Notes under the pieces: generated by a model
Told to the model about the DNA's origin: nothing
Database searches by the model: none
Seen by the model: the letters and a program-made list of their open reading frames with translations, nothing else
Shown: piece by piece, positions 5,951 through 7,626 of the stretch
How the letters are laid out: every line of letters begins with the position of its first letter
Numbering within the stretch: position 1 is the first letter of the stretch
Assembly (NCBI GenBank): GCA_031267635.1
Contig: JAIRYX010000465.1
Span: 1-7,626, forward strand
Length of the DNA: 7,626 nt
Direction: 5' to 3'
Source of the DNA: Planctomycetaceae bacterium
GTDB lineage: Bacteria; Planctomycetota; Planctomycetia; Pirellulales; Thermoguttaceae
Program-made: the position numbers and the translations under genes

Positions 5951-6741
5951 GGTTGAGAAAGATCATAATACCAATTAAGAGATTTTTTTTCATAGAGATG
6001 AGCGTAATATTCGTTGCGTTCATAACGGTAGTAAACTCGATCAGAAATCGCATAAAGTTGTTGCCGTTCATTCGGTAATAAAGGACGCCTGATTATCGCA
6101 TTAGCCCTTTTTTCTGCACCAGTAAGACTAATGTAGTTTTTAAATCCTGATTTTGTCATCAACACATCTTCTTTTTCATCCTTTTCAATTCTTTTTAGAA
6201 CAATGGAATTCGGATAAAAACATTCTGGTATTAAAGGTGATATTTTTAATGTACATATTTTTTTTGAAGTATTACGAAGAAAAATAGCAAGTCCTATTTG
6301 TTCACCTGATTGATAAACGGTTTTATCTGTTTCAATATCCCATTCTAAATTTCTCATGTATTCACTTTTACTGTCACCTAAATGGTATTCTTGATTTTGG
6401 TAGATGATAGACATATCCACTGCAAAATAAACACCGCTTTTATGACGTAATATATATTCTACAACTTCCGAAAACGGGCGTTTTACAAATTCTGAAAACG
6501 GAAAATTTTTAAATGTCTGTAATGGAAGTAACATTTGCGGAGATGACACTGTTTGATTTGCAATCTTCGCTTGTTCATAATAATATTGCGCTAATTCCGA
6601 ATTAGTCAGTTGTCTGAAGCGGTTCACCGATTCCTTGTCAGGAATATTAGATTTTTCTGAAAAACTTATTGGTCGCATAACAACATTGGTTATCAGTATT
6701 ATCATGAGGAAACTCAATAAAAAAATCTGTTTAATTGTCAT
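5809..6741 (-). CDS. Secreted Ig-like-looking protein, paralogue of the 275-aa gene (310 aa)
   Basis: Function unknown. Residues 1-22 carry Lys4 and a long Leu/Ile/Phe core, a signal peptide or N-terminal anchor. The motif LTNSELAQYYYEQAKIANQ near residue 46 is shared with the 275-aa paralogue. The beta-rich centre contains NLEWDIETDKTVYQSGEQIG and AIFLRNTSKK. An insert near residues 205-255, rich in Arg and Tyr, is longer than in the paralogue. The end is GEYELTFYTRNFLADDEHQI and a final strand. The pattern "YxSGEQIxLxxFLRNxS ... PGEYELTF" fits an Ig-fold of the BsuPI-like sort, by resemblance only. The ATG is backed by AAGGAG nine bases upstream, placed right after the stop of the large protein (20-bp gap), so the two are very likely cotranscribed. 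The 3' end is part of the duplicated cassette. Confidence 0.85.
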   Translation of the reverse strand: MTIKQIFLLSFLMIILITNVVMRPISFSEKSNIPDKESVNRFRQLTNSELAQYYYEQAKIANQTVSSPQMLLPLQTFKNFPFSEFVKRPFSEVVEYILRHKSGVYFAVDMSIIYQNQEYHLGDSKSEYMRNLEWDIETDKTVYQSGEQIGLAIFLRNTSKKICTLKISPLIPECFYPNSIVLKRIEKDEKEDVLMTKSGFKNYISLTGAEKRANAIIRRPLLPNERQQLYAISDRVYYRYERNEYYAHLYEKKSLNWYYDLSQPGEYELTFYTRNFLADDEHQIGEYPKPCTIRFTIVDKIENNKQNKQP

Positions 6742-6750
6742 AATATTTTT

Positions 6751-6756
6751 CTCCTT
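6751..6756 (-). promoter_or_regulatory. Ribosome-binding site of the 310-aa gene
   Basis: AAGGAG on the minus strand, nine bases before the ATG at 6741-6739 and inside the 20-bp gap after the upstream stop. It is the strongest Shine-Dalgarno sequence serving a long gene in the window and fixes the start. Confidence 0.75.
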
Positions 6757-6761
6757 ATTCT

Positions 6762-7626
6762 TTATTGTTTATTTTTCCAACCAGCAATGAGTATTGTATT
6801 TACATTTTGTGTCCATTGAGGAAGAGACGTCACCGCATGACCATTTGCTTCGGTGTTGGATGTATCAGATGTAATCATCCATTTATAAGTATTATCTGAT
6901 GTATCCAATTGCCACTGGGCAGTTACTGTCCAATTCCATGAAATTGCTATAAGTGGAATCCAAATACTGCCTACACCGTTGGGCTTATAAATGAGATACA
7001 TGGTAAATGGATCGTTAATTGAATAAGTGGTATAATTATTAGTATTAGGAACTATGTTATCAAATGATTGATCGGGTGAATCAACAGTCGCCAAAGGAGT
7101 AGAAGAAATTGAATTGATTGTTTGTCCGGCACCAACAGTCCAACCAGTGAATGAAGGATCGGTATCATAATCGGGATTACCATAAGGAAACTGAGTATCT
7201 AAAACAGAAATGTTATGAGAACTCATTTCTTGAGCCTGTAATCCTGCACCAGTTCGATCTGTTTGCTCAATCAATGTCTGTAAAAAATTCACTTCACCAA
7301 CCCCATTGATTGTAGGTGCAGTAGCTGATGCACTAAATGTTATACCATCTGCTGTTGTACTACTAAGTTCCATATAATCTGCAACACCGTCATTGTCCTT
7401 ATCAACCAATCTTGTAGAAGTTTGACTTGCTGATAATGTTGCATCAGGTTTTTCAATATAATATGACGCATTTCTACTGAGAGAGTGTGAATGATTATTC
7501 GGATCAGTAGCAGTAAATGATACGCTTACCCCTCCTGTTCCATGAAAAGAGTTATTTGCGGTATTGGTATAATAATATTGTATTTGTGACGCATAACGTT
7601 CAATCGTGGTCAATTCATTGATAAGT
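6762..7626 (-). CDS. C-terminal part of a large surface-type repeat protein, truncated by the window edge
   Basis: The frame is open from the window edge (287 codons) to a TAA at 6764-6762, so the start lies outside. A TTG at 7613 is not a likely true start because the frame continues upstream. Composition is Ser/Thr/Asn-rich and lacks cysteine, as in secreted filament or adhesin-like proteins. Seen in order: QIQYYYTNTANN and GTGGVSVSFTATDPNNHSHS near the start; a calcium-loop-like DKDNDGVADYMEL at about 75-87; INGVGEVNFLQTLIEQ; VLDTQFPYGN; PFTMYLIYKPNGVGSIWIPL; and a Trp-rich end finishing SLPQWTQNVNT...GWKNKQ. These phrases resemble repeated modules I associate with giant planctomycete proteins, but I cannot name a domain. 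It probably begins with a LEER-type module outside the window. It is the first visible gene of the operon-like series, 20 bp ahead of the 310-aa gene. Confidence 0.8.
   Translation of the reverse strand, partial: LINELTTIERYASQIQYYYTNTANNSFHGTGGVSVSFTATDPNNHSHSLSRNASYYIEKPDATLSASQTSTRLVDKDNDGVADYMELSSTTADGITFSASATAPTINGVGEVNFLQTLIEQTDRTGAGLQAQEMSSHNISVLDTQFPYGNPDYDTDPSFTGWTVGAGQTINSISSTPLATVDSPDQSFDNIVPNTNNYTTYSINDPFTMYLIYKPNGVGSIWIPLIAISWNWTVTAQWQLDTSDNTYKWMITSDTSNTEANGHAVTSLPQWTQNVNTILIAGWKNKQ

Noticed and set aside
1..7626. CRISPR array, tRNA or rRNA genes
   Set aside because: No regularly spaced short repeats and no tRNA- or rRNA-like conserved segments were seen on either strand.

Overview
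The window looks like a planctomycete chromosome. The main evidence is two copies of an N-terminal module made of a basic stretch followed by FFE(N/S)LEERLP and a short hydrophobic run. This resembles the LEPR-XLL type N-terminus found on very large exported planctomycete proteins. The genus cannot be read from the sequence. Every gene I can support lies on the minus strand, so gene order is described from high to low coordinates.

Right-hand block (about 3.5-7.6 kb), AT-rich, accessory-looking and operon-like. First is the C-terminal end of a large, probably cell-surface repeat protein (6762-7626, cut by the window edge). Then come a secreted Ig-like-looking protein of 310 aa (5809-6741), an 81-aa mini-protein carrying the LEER module (5516-5761, GTG start), a 275-aa paralogue of the 310-aa protein that overlaps it by 4 bases (4692-5519), and a 257-aa exported protein of unknown function (3870-4643, GTG start). 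The last item is a frameshifted remnant (3505-3865) resembling the C-terminus of the large protein. The 3' ends of the two paralogues, the spacers after them and the ribosome-binding sites of the next genes are nearly identical (4641-4824 and 5759-5950), so this block grew by duplication or gene conversion.

Middle and left block (about 0.36-3.44 kb), more GC-rich, housekeeping or catabolic in character. It holds a dicarboxylate/amino-acid:cation symporter of the GltP/DctA type (2230-3441) and an exported cyanophycinase-like peptidase S51 with a long low-complexity tail (625-1989). Together they would fit release of Asp/Arg material from cyanophycin outside the cytoplasm and uptake of acidic amino acids, but that link is inference. 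At the far left is the N-terminal part of a second LEER-module protein (1-356, running off the window).

The most notable observations are the 81-aa gene, which looks like the N-terminal export module joined directly to the last ~25 residues of the large surface protein; a 70-bp block that is 69/70 identical between two loci more than 5 kb apart; and a short dispersed element (core TTGGTGTT...GAAA...GTTTGGCGT on the plus strand) found five times between genes, two copies of which carry the ribosome-binding sites of genes. I found no tRNA, rRNA, CRISPR array, intact insertion sequence or convincing intrinsic terminator.
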